Assembly (NCBI GenBank): GCA_937860195.1
Contig: CALMBN010000329.1
Span: 1 to 10,054 of the forward strand
Length of the DNA: 10,054 nucleotides
Reading direction: 5' to 3'
From: an uncultured Novosphingobium sp.
GTDB lineage: Bacteria; Pseudomonadota; Alphaproteobacteria; Sphingomonadales; Sphingomonadaceae
The position numbers and the translations under genes were made by a program. Positions 1 through 5,634 of this stretch are shown here, piece by piece (within the stretch, counting starts at the first letter, position 1; every line of letters starts with the position of its first letter). The notes under the pieces were generated by a model. That model ran no database searches, was not told where the DNA came from, and worked only from the letters and a program-made list of their open reading frames with translations.

Positions 1-1
1 G

Positions 2-766
2 AGTGGAACCTATTATTTCGATTCAGGCCGCCGCATGCGCGACGCGTTCGAAGAGACGATGCGCCGTCAATTGACGGTCAACGGTGAATACTACGTCTCG
101 ATGGCCTATAGGCCGCTGTTCGACCGAAAGGAGAAAGTCGCCATCTACGAAATTCCCTGCTTCATGCAATGGGGAACGCCTGAGGACTTCGAGGAATACA
201 AGCGTTGGTCCGACCTTTTCCATGCGCTCGCCAACGACTCGCCGCCGCCGCCCGAAACGCGCGGCAGCGTGCTGATGCCGGCGCGCGATGTGCCGATGGC
301 GGGGCGGATCGCGATGGCCGCCGATTGCTGCGGCGCGCCGTTTTATGTGATGACCCCCACCCCGCCCCCAGGCGGCGGAGAAAGTTCGGCGTTCTCTCCT
401 TCGCTGCACGGGCGCTGTGCCTGGAACGAGCTTATGGCCGGCAATTCAGCCAATGCGACCACCTTTTACAGTGGCCTTTTTGGCTGGACCCTGCCCGAGC
501 CGATGGACATGGGACCGATGGGTAAATATCAGTTCATCGAACACGACGCGATTCCGATTGGCGCGATCATGCAAAAGCCCGAGCAGCTGCCGGTGGCGAT
601 GTGGAACCATTATTTCCATGTACCGAGAATCGCGGCGGCCAAGGCAGCAATCGAAGCGGGCGGTGGCCAGGTAATCAACGGCCCGATGGAAGTTCCCGGC
701 GGCGGCTGGATCGTCCAGGGGATCGACCCGCAAGGCGCGATGTTCAGTCTGACTGGCGAAAAATAG
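2..766 (+). CDS. Chimeric ORF: nucleotidyltransferase C-terminus fused in frame to N-truncated two-module VOC protein (5' partial)
   Basis: The frame is open from base 2, so the start lies outside the window; 254 residues are visible. Residues ~1-75 resemble the C-terminal part of sugar-phosphate nucleotidyltransferases (NTP_transferase fold): a SGTYYF strand, NGEYYVS at 27-33, and YEIPCFMQWGTPEDF at 49-63. From about residue 89 the protein is instead a VOC/glyoxalase-fold protein of the two-module (Cfp30B-like) type. The second half of module 1 (GRIAMAADCCGAPFYVMTP, 101-119) is followed by a Pro/Gly linker and a complete-looking module 2 (WNELMAGN, MDMGPMGKYQF, INGPMEVPGGGWIVQ, DPQGAMFSL). 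Module 1 lacks its first ~90 residues. No stop or frameshift separates the parts. Either a deletion joined two genes, or the assembly is chimeric, or this is a rare natural fusion. The VOC half is unlikely to fold normally without the rest of module 1, so function is doubtful. Domain recognition is firm; the meaning of the fusion is inference. Confidence 0.8.
   Translation, partial: SGTYYFDSGRRMRDAFEETMRRQLTVNGEYYVSMAYRPLFDRKEKVAIYEIPCFMQWGTPEDFEEYKRWSDLFHALANDSPPPPETRGSVLMPARDVPMAGRIAMAADCCGAPFYVMTPTPPPGGGESSAFSPSLHGRCAWNELMAGNSANATTFYSGLFGWTLPEPMDMGPMGKYQFIEHDAIPIGAIMQKPEQLPVAMWNHYFHVPRIAAAKAAIEAGGGQVINGPMEVPGGGWIVQGIDPQGAMFSLTGEK
260..282 (+). other. Probable fusion junction between nucleotidyltransferase and VOC coding sequence
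   Basis: Homology appears to switch here, around the residues RGSVLMPAR. A short strand ending in VLMP suits both partners. In nucleotidyltransferases, a first strand of the type VLIPMAG precedes the glycine-rich loop. In VOC proteins of this type, a GG-x-V-x-MP strand precedes the (D)-VP-x-x-GR-x-A segment seen here. The site is therefore compatible with recombination at a short shared sequence. It is placed by eye, so its exact base position is uncertain by tens of bases. Confidence 0.45.
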
Positions 767-775
767 GCAAGCCGC

Positions 776-803
776 TTGACGGCTCAGAATTTGTTCTTTT
801 AAT
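776..803 (+). promoter_or_regulatory. Candidate sigma-70-type promoter for the GST/VOC cassette
   Basis: TTGACG (776-781), a 16-base spacer and TTTAAT (798-803) each match the consensus hexamers at five of six positions. Transcription would start near 810, about 18 bases before the GST start codon. The AT-rich stretch 788-814 stands out from its GC-rich surroundings. A perfect 5-bp dyad, AGCCG/CGGCT (770-774 and 780-784), overlaps the -35 hexamer. It could be a small operator or chance. Confidence 0.55.
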
Positions 804-827
804 GTTCCGATTTTCAGGAGCCCCGCC

Positions 828-1454
828 ATGGCCGAATATACCTTCTTCACCAACCCGATGTCGCGCGGGCAGATCGCGCGATGGGCGCTGCACGAAGCGG
901 GGGCCGACTATGAGCAGGTGCTGGTGCCGTGGGCAGAGAAGCCTGCCGCGCTGCTCGCCGCCAACCCGCTGGGCAAAGTCCCGACCGTGATCCATCACAG
1001 TCAGACCGGCGACAAGGTGGTGACCGAATGCGCAGCGACCTGTGCCTATCTGGCCGGTGCACACCCCGAGGCCGGGCTTGGTCCCTCGGCCGACGAAAGC
1101 GCCGACTACTTCCGCTGGATGTTCTTTGCGGCAGGGCCGGTTGAAACGGCGATCACTGCGCGCTCGATGGGCTGGGAAGTTCCCAAAGACCGTGAGATGA
1201 TGGCCGGATGGGGCAGCTATGAACGGACAATCGCCGCGCTTGAGGGGCATTTTGCGGGCAATGCTTACGTCTGCGGCAACCGCTTCACGATGGCCGATGT
1301 CTATGTCGGAAGCCAGGTTGATTGGGGTCTGACCTTTGGCTCGATCCCGCCGAATGAGGCATTCGTCGCCTATGCCGAAAAGCTGCAGGCCCGGGCAGCC
1401 TACAAGGCGGCAAAGGCAATCGATCACCAGTTGATTGAGGGGGCGAAGCAATGA
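828..1454 (+). CDS. Glutathione S-transferase family protein (first of two)
   Basis: This 208-residue protein has the usual length and two-domain build of a cytosolic GST. Residues 1-76 form the thioredoxin-like N domain: a first strand YTFFTN, then Ser12-Arg13 at the start of helix 1 as the likely glutathione-activating position, and NPLGKVPTV (46-54) with the cis-proline at 52. Glu67 is the usual glutathione gamma-glutamyl contact, but it is followed by Cys68 rather than the common Ser. The helical C domain contains GNRFTMADVY (150-159), with the conserved Asp157 N-capping motif. AGGAG at 816-820 lies 7 bases before the ATG, which fixes the start. Members conjugate or reduce electrophiles with glutathione in the cytoplasm; the substrate here cannot be told. 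It heads the five-gene run and its stop overlaps the next start. Confidence 0.93.
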   Translation: MAEYTFFTNPMSRGQIARWALHEAGADYEQVLVPWAEKPAALLAANPLGKVPTVIHHSQTGDKVVTECAATCAYLAGAHPEAGLGPSADESADYFRWMFFAAGPVETAITARSMGWEVPKDREMMAGWGSYERTIAALEGHFAGNAYVCGNRFTMADVYVGSQVDWGLTFGSIPPNEAFVAYAEKLQARAAYKAAKAIDHQLIEGAKQ

Positions 1455-1927
1455 GCAAGGCCACGCTGTGCCTGTGGTATGACCATACCGCCGAGGCAGC
1501 CGCCGCGTTCTATGCTGCAACGTTTCCAGATACCGCGATCGGAACAATCCAGCGCGCGCCGTCGGACAATCCCTCAACCCCTGAAGGCGCGGTGCTGGTC
1601 GTGGAAATGACGCTGCTGGGCATGCCTGCGATCCTGCTGAATGGCGGGCCCATGTATCAGCACAGTGAAGCCTTTTCGATCCAGATCCATACCGACGACC
1701 AGGCCGAGACAGACCGGTTGTGGGACGCGATAGTGGGCAATGGCGGCGCGGAAAGCATGTGCAGCTGGTGCAAGGACAAATGGGGCATTTCATGGCAGAT
1801 CGTCCCGCGCGCGCTGAGCCGGTGGATGGCCGATCCCGATCCAGCCGCGCGCAAGCGGGGATTCGAAGCGATGATGACAATGAAGAAGATCGATATTGCC
1901 GCCATCGAAGCCGCGCGGGCAGGCTGA
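1451..1927 (+). CDS. PhnB-like VOC family protein (3-demethylubiquinone-9 3-methyltransferase-like)
   Basis: A 158-residue single-module VOC protein of the PhnB / '3-dmu-9_3-mt' family. Visible signatures are CLWYDHTAEAAAAFY (7-21), LNGGPMY (63-69), the FSIQIHTDD strand (75-83), and MCSWCKDKWGISWQIVP (103-119) with Cys104 and Cys107. The methyltransferase name is historical for this family. Members are mostly of unknown function, and no SAM-binding motif is present here. The ATG overlaps the upstream GST stop as ATGA (1451-1454), and GAGGGGG at 1437-1443 is its ribosome site inside the GST gene, so translational coupling is likely. Its place between two GST genes suggests a role with thiol or aldehyde chemistry, but that is inference from context only. 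Confidence 0.9.
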   Translation: MSKATLCLWYDHTAEAAAAFYAATFPDTAIGTIQRAPSDNPSTPEGAVLVVEMTLLGMPAILLNGGPMYQHSEAFSIQIHTDDQAETDRLWDAIVGNGGAESMCSWCKDKWGISWQIVPRALSRWMADPDPAARKRGFEAMMTMKKIDIAAIEAARAG

Positions 1928-1931
1928 TCAG

Positions 1932-2579
1932 GTGCTTAAGCTCTACGGTCACCCGTTTTCGAGCTACACTTGGAAGGCGCTGATTGCGCTGTACGTCAAC
2001 GGCACGCCGCACGAATTCCGCGCGCTGGGAAGCGGCAATGCCGCCGACGATGGCTTCGTTTCGGCGGCCAGCCCGCAGGGCAAGTTTCCGGTTCTGGTCG
2101 ATGGCGAAACCGTCGTGTTCGAGGCGACGGCGATCATCGAGCACCTGAACCTGCACCACCTCGGCCCGGTTCCGCTGTTGCCCTCCGACCCCGCCGACGC
2201 GGCACGGATGCGGATGATCGACCGGGTGTTCGACAACTATGTCATGGGGATCATGCAGGAAAGCGTCGGCGAAGCGATCCGGCTGGGCGCGCTGAGCGCC
2301 GAAACCCGCGCCGATGTCGAGGCCCGGCTCGACCGGTCGTACCGCTGGATCGAGGGCTGGCTCGCAACCTATCGCCAGCGCGGTGCCATAACCCTGATCG
2401 AATGCGCCGCTGCGCCGAGCCTGTTTTACGCCGACTGGGTCTATCCGATTCCTGAAGACCTCCACCGCCTCAAGGCCTGGCGCGCGCACCTGCTCGCGCT
2501 GCCAGCGGTTGCGCGCTGTGTTGACGATGCGCGGCCTTACCGCCATTTCTTCCCGCTCGGCGCGCCGAACCGCGACTAA
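1932..2579 (+). CDS. Glutathione S-transferase family protein (second of two)
   Basis: A 215-residue GST, only distantly like the first one upstream. The N domain has LKLYGHPFSSYTWKALIAL (2-20) with Ser10/Ser11 as candidate glutathione-activating residues, GKFPVLVDGE (50-59) with cis-Pro53, and Glu64-Ala65-Thr66, where the usual Ser after the Glu is replaced by Ala. The C domain has ITLIECAAAPSLFYADW (153-169), where Glu157 occupies the position of the usual N-capping Asp. The GTG at 1932 is preferred because the protein then begins directly with the first strand, as in relatives, four bases after the upstream stop. An ATG at 1896 is in frame but would add residues of no GST character and overlap the VOC gene by 32 bases. 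The ribosome site is weak (AGG at 1921-1923). Substrate unknown. Confidence 0.9.
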   Translation: MLKLYGHPFSSYTWKALIALYVNGTPHEFRALGSGNAADDGFVSAASPQGKFPVLVDGETVVFEATAIIEHLNLHHLGPVPLLPSDPADAARMRMIDRVFDNYVMGIMQESVGEAIRLGALSAETRADVEARLDRSYRWIEGWLATYRQRGAITLIECAAAPSLFYADWVYPIPEDLHRLKAWRAHLLALPAVARCVDDARPYRHFFPLGAPNRD

Positions 2580-2581
2580 TC

Positions 2582-2586
2582 AAGGA
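2582..2586 (+). promoter_or_regulatory. Ribosome binding site that fixes the SRPBCC start
   Basis: AAGGA lies 6 bases before the ATG at 2593 and just after the GST stop codon. It decides against longer in-frame starts such as the one at 2509. Confidence 0.7.
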
Positions 2587-2592
2587 ACCATA

Positions 2593-3036
2593 ATGCACGA
2601 ACTCGTCGTTACTCGCCTGATCGAAGCCGCGCCCGCGAAAGTCTGGGAGGCGATGGTGGAGCGCACCAACGAATGGTGGTGCCCCAGGCCATGGCGGGCC
2701 GAAATGAATTTCGGTGCGCGCAAACCCGGCTGCCAGACCCAGGCAACGATGTATGGCCCCGATGGTGAAGTGAACAAGCATCCCGGTCACCTGCTGGCCT
2801 GGGACGAGGAAAGCCGCTTTGCGATCACCGATGCGATCCAGGGCGATTTGCAACCGGCCGGACCGTTCATGCTCGGTATCTGGGAGATCGAGCCCGAGGG
2901 TGACAGCACCCGCTATACAGCCCGCGCCCGCCACTGGACGGCGGAAAGCCGCGCGCATCATCTCGACATGGGGTTTCTCGAAGGGTGGGGCACCTGCGCC
3001 GATCAGTTGAAAGCCTTGTGCGAAGAGGATCGCTGA
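2593..3036 (+). CDS. SRPBCC (AHSA1/START-like) domain protein
   Basis: A 147-residue single-domain protein of the SRPBCC fold, AHSA1 branch. It opens with the typical strand and helix ELVVTRLIEAAPAKVWEAM (3-21), has the central HPGHLLAWDEESRFAIT strand pair (63-79), and ends in the hallmark C-terminal helix GFLEGWGTCADQLKAL (127-142). Such proteins bind hydrophobic ligands in a deep cavity. Bacterial relatives are mostly uncharacterised and often sit beside PhnB-like VOC and ArsR genes; no ArsR gene is seen here. It is cytoplasmic, with no signal peptide. It lies 13 bases after the GST gene and 2 bases before the membrane-protein gene, and is probably in the same transcript. Ligand and role are unknown. 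Confidence 0.88.
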   Translation: MHELVVTRLIEAAPAKVWEAMVERTNEWWCPRPWRAEMNFGARKPGCQTQATMYGPDGEVNKHPGHLLAWDEESRFAITDAIQGDLQPAGPFMLGIWEIEPEGDSTRYTARARHWTAESRAHHLDMGFLEGWGTCADQLKALCEEDR

Positions 3037-3038
3037 GG

Positions 3039-3497
3039 GTGCGCAGCCCTATCCTCAAAGCCTGGCTGTTATGCGGCACTCTCGATGCCCTCTACGCGAC
3101 AATCCTGTCTGTGGTTCGAGGTGGCAGCATGACCGGTGTCTGGACCGGGGTCGCTTCCGGCCCGTTTGGCGATAGTGTGAATTCGTGGGGAGCGGGCGGT
3201 GTGCTTGCAGGGCTCGCCGTCCATTTCGCAATCATGGCGGCGATGGTTGTTACCGGCTTCTTGCTGGCCCGGAAAACCCCACTTGGTGAAGTCGCACCGT
3301 GGAAATCCGGAACTCTCTATGGTCTGGCGCTTTATGGCCTGATGTATGGCATTGTCCTGCACACACGATTTGGTGTGCCCTTTCCGAACCCTGACCGGAT
3401 CAAAGTGATTCTCGGCCTGTTCCCGCACATTTTCCTCGTCGGCATCCCGATCTTCATCCTGGCCAAACGGGCGATGAATACGTCCGCACGGGACTAG
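3039..3497 (+). CDS. Small four-helix inner-membrane protein of unknown function
   Basis: A 152-residue protein with four hydrophobic segments, near residues 7-27, 47-75, 88-107 and 121-143. It resembles a widespread family of hypothetical membrane proteins with a LDALYAT first helix and a GVASGPFGD loop (about 35-43), but I know no function for it. The GTG start at 3039 is 2 bases after the SRPBCC stop. AGAGGA at 3024-3029 is the ribosome site at 9 bases spacing, and the protein then begins just before helix 1. Longer starts would run back inside the SRPBCC gene. It closes the five-gene run, and the close coupling suggests it is made together with the SRPBCC protein. No enzyme motif, signal peptide or metal-binding cluster is visible. 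Confidence 0.8.
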   Translation: MRSPILKAWLLCGTLDALYATILSVVRGGSMTGVWTGVASGPFGDSVNSWGAGGVLAGLAVHFAIMAAMVVTGFLLARKTPLGEVAPWKSGTLYGLALYGLMYGIVLHTRFGVPFPNPDRIKVILGLFPHIFLVGIPIFILAKRAMNTSARD

Positions 3498-3529
3498 CTG
3501 CCCGTCAGCGACTGACCTAGAACCTGGAT

Positions 3530-4726
3530 ATGGCGAAGATCGCGCTGCTGACAGCTGGGGGAATTGCACCGTGCCTTTCGGCGGCGGTCGGCTATCTGAT
3601 CGATGGCTATTCGAGAGTCGCGCCGGAGGCTGAGATTATCGGCTATCGCAACGGGTATATGGGCCTGTTGCAAGGCCAGTCGGTGACAATCACCGCGCAG
3701 GTCCGCGCAGATGCATTGTCCCTGATCGAACATGGCGGATCACCGTTCGGCAATAGCCGGGTGAAGCTGACCAATCAGGCCGACTGCGTGAAGCGCGGGC
3801 TAGTGAACGCAGGCCAGAACCCGCTGCATGTCGCCGCCGAGCAGTTAGTCACTGATGGGGTAACAATTCTCCACACCATCGGCGGCGACGATACCAACAC
3901 CACCGCCGGCGATCTGGCGGCCTATCTGACAGATAACGGCTATCCCTTGACCGTAGTTGGCCTGCCCAAGACGATCGACAACGATGTGGTGCCAATCTCT
4001 CAGACTCTCGGTGCAGTTTCTGCGGCGGAACAAGGCGCGGTGTTTTGGGAAAACGCGGTCAACGAGCAGAGTGCCAACCCGCGCATCCTGCTGATCCATG
4101 AAGTGATGGGGCGTCACTGCGGCTGGCTTTGCGCCGCCACGGCAGCCGAATACCGCAACCGGCTGAAGCGCCGGAAGTTTCTGATCGAAGCCGGTTTCTC
4201 AATGGACCTGCTCGATATCGACGCAGTCTATGTGCCCGAACTGCCAATCAATCTTGAGAGCGAGGCGGAACGCCTGCGCGCAGTGATGGACCGCAAAGAC
4301 AGCGTCGTGATTTTCCTCTCCGAAGGCGCCGGCACCGCCGAAATCCTGGCTGAAAAACAAGCCCGCGGCGAAGTGGTTCAGCGCGATGCCTTTGGCCATG
4401 TCCGGATCGACACAATCAATCCGGGGCAATGGTTTGCTGATCAGTTCGCTAAGAGCCTCGGCGCGGAAAAGGTGCTGGTCCAGAAAAGCGGCTACTTCGC
4501 CCGCTCGGCCCGCGCCAACGCCGCAGACCTTGCGCTGATCAAGGCGATGGCAGACGAAGCCGTGACCAGCGGCCTGGCCGGGGTGTCCGGCGTGATCGGC
4601 CATGACGAAGGCCGGGCTGGCCAGCCGCTCCGCGCCATCGAATTCCCTCGCATCCAGGGCGGCAAGGTGTTCGATACCGGACAGGACTGGTTCAGCGCTT
4701 TGCTCGGCGAAATCGGGCAGGCCTAG
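3530..4726 (+). CDS. pfp: Pyrophosphate-dependent 6-phosphofructokinase
   Basis: A 398-residue phosphofructokinase that phosphorylates fructose 6-phosphate to the 1,6-bisphosphate in the cytoplasm. TAGGIAP (8-14) is the N-terminal phosphate loop. GGDDTN (118-123) carries the second Asp in place of the Gly of ATP enzymes, and PKTIDND (146-152) has the Lys typical of PPi enzymes with the catalytic Asp. MGRHCGW (193-199) binds sugar phosphate. The GGDD and PKTIDND pair is the accepted sign of PPi use, which makes the reaction reversible. An in-frame TAG at 3518-3520 and the conserved N-terminus fix the ATG at 3530, although no clear Shine-Dalgarno sequence precedes it. The stop overlaps the stop of the opposing J-protein gene. 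PPi use is inferred from motifs, not shown. Confidence 0.95.
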   Translation: MAKIALLTAGGIAPCLSAAVGYLIDGYSRVAPEAEIIGYRNGYMGLLQGQSVTITAQVRADALSLIEHGGSPFGNSRVKLTNQADCVKRGLVNAGQNPLHVAAEQLVTDGVTILHTIGGDDTNTTAGDLAAYLTDNGYPLTVVGLPKTIDNDVVPISQTLGAVSAAEQGAVFWENAVNEQSANPRILLIHEVMGRHCGWLCAATAAEYRNRLKRRKFLIEAGFSMDLLDIDAVYVPELPINLESEAERLRAVMDRKDSVVIFLSEGAGTAEILAEKQARGEVVQRDAFGHVRIDTINPGQWFADQFAKSLGAEKVLVQKSGYFARSARANAADLALIKAMADEAVTSGLAGVSGVIGHDEGRAGQPLRAIEFPRIQGGKVFDTGQDWFSALLGEIGQA

Positions 4727-4743
4727 CAAAACGCCGCTGCCCG
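4714..4743. terminator. Perfect 7-bp inverted repeat spanning two convergent stop codons; possible two-way terminator or attenuating hairpin
   Basis: CGGGCAG (4714-4720) pairs perfectly with CTGCCCG (4737-4743) around a 16-base loop that contains the shared CTAG stop overlap. The stem is GC-rich but is not followed by a T run on either strand, so it is not a classical intrinsic terminator. Its position where two transcripts meet makes a role in ending or stabilising both plausible. Confidence 0.35.
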
Positions 4744-5301
4744 TCGCAGCAGCTGGTAGGCCTCCACCACTGCCTGCAATCGCGCTTCAAAACTGCGATC
4801 ACCGCCATTGCGATCAGGGTGGTATTTGCGGACCAGTTGCGAGTAGCGGCTGCGCAGATCGTGACGGGTGGCATCGAGCGCCAGCCCCAGCACGTCGAGC
4901 GCCCGGCGCTCATCCGGAGTGACCGCACGGCCATCACTGCGCTGACTGGGCATCTTTGCTCGGGCGCGCTGGGCAATGGCTTCCAGCGGGTCAGAGAAAT
5001 CGGCCCAGCGCGGAGCCTGGTCAATGCCGGCGGTGGGCGAAAACGCGCGGGTCTGGCGGTCCCAGCCGTGAATCGGGTGCTGCGCGGCCATGATCTCGTC
5101 CGCGCTCATCCCCTCAAACCAGTCATAGCCGGCGTTGAACTGGCGGACGTGATCGAGGCAGAACCAGCGGTAATCGCCCGGCCCGTCAAAGCTGCTGCCA
5201 CGCGGACCCGGCGCGCGGAATTCGCCGGGCTCCTTGCAGCCCGGCCAATCGCAGTCGCGCGATCCGCTGCCGATCCGGCCATGGAAACGATCTTGCCTCA
5301 C
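4723..5301 (-). CDS. J-domain protein with N-terminal zinc-finger-like Cys/His cluster
   Basis: A 192-residue protein with a C-terminal J domain (about 131-187). Helix II RSRYSQLVRKY is followed by His-Pro-Asp (161-163), the residues that stimulate DnaK ATPase, and by NGGDRSFEARLQAVVEAYQLL. The N-terminal part has a Cys17-x4-Cys22 ... Cys48-x2-His51 arrangement that could bind zinc, within CDWPGC and DYRWFCLDHV. It is not a full DnaJ: there is no G/F region, no CxxCxGxG repeats and no C-terminal substrate domain, and the J domain is last rather than first. The GTG start at 5301 is chosen because a stop lies upstream and RFHGR is the usual family beginning; GGGGAAGGGG just before it gives a close ribosome site. 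From memory of alphaproteobacterial genomes, such genes sit divergently beside bolA, as here. Client unknown. Confidence 0.88.
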   Translation of the reverse strand: MRQDRFHGRIGSGSRDCDWPGCKEPGEFRAPGPRGSSFDGPGDYRWFCLDHVRQFNAGYDWFEGMSADEIMAAQHPIHGWDRQTRAFSPTAGIDQAPRWADFSDPLEAIAQRARAKMPSQRSDGRAVTPDERRALDVLGLALDATRHDLRSRYSQLVRKYHPDRNGGDRSFEARLQAVVEAYQLLRRAAAFC

Positions 5302-5339
5302 CCCTTCCCCATGGCAATTGTTCGTTTAGAAGAAAAGCC

Positions 5340-5624
5340 ATGCACACACCCATCACACCCAAAATTTCTGACGAAATCGAAGCCCTGCTGACCGCCGCCT
5401 TCGCTCCGACCCGGCTTGCTGTCTGCAATGACAGCGCGAAACACAGCGGCCACAGCGGCGATGACGGTTCAGGCGAATCGCATTTCACGGTGGAAATCGA
5501 AAGTGCCGCCTTTGCCGGCGTGCCGCGGCTCAACCGCCAGCGAATGGTCAACGCCGCACTGGGTGACATTCCCGGCCAGCGGGTTCATGCTCTGGCAGTG
5601 CGGGCCAAGGCGCCGGGAGAATAG
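5340..5624 (+). CDS. bolA: BolA family protein
   Basis: A 94-residue BolA protein of typical length. The loop VCNDSAKHSGH (28-38) with His35, SHFTVEIESAAFAG (47-60), LNRQRMVNAAL (64-74) and VHAL with the invariant His83 (82-85) follow the family pattern in order. BolA proteins form [2Fe-2S]-bridged heterodimers with monothiol glutaredoxins and act in iron-sulfur handling and stress or envelope responses; His35 and His83 are the likely cluster ligands. A purine-rich stretch (AGAAGAAAAG, 5328-5337) precedes the ATG. It is divergent from the J-protein gene across 38 bases, so both promoters must overlap that gap or lie in the neighbouring gene; I see no convincing hexamers. The SDR gene follows after 10 bases, so co-transcription is possible. 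Confidence 0.92.
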   Translation: MHTPITPKISDEIEALLTAAFAPTRLAVCNDSAKHSGHSGDDGSGESHFTVEIESAAFAGVPRLNRQRMVNAALGDIPGQRVHALAVRAKAPGE

Positions 5625-5634
5625 GAGAATTGTG

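Noticed and set aside
340..385. C- and G-rich low-complexity stretch in the VOC part
   Set aside because: It encodes the Pro/Gly linker between the two VOC modules, which is normal for two-module members.
1896..1931. An upstream ATG start for the second GST
   Set aside because: It would overlap the PhnB-like gene by 32 bases and add twelve residues before the conserved first strand; the GTG at 1932 matches family N-termini.
744..2546. A 600-codon open frame on the minus strand opposite the GST/VOC/GST genes
   Set aside because: It lies antisense to three clear protein families, has an Arg/Ala/Gly-rich composition with no recognisable domain, and is a usual by-product of GC-rich third codon positions.
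5302..5339. Promoter hexamers in the bolA / J-protein gap
   Set aside because: Only weak partial matches are visible on either strand; the palindromes CCATGG and CAATTG are too short to mean anything alone.
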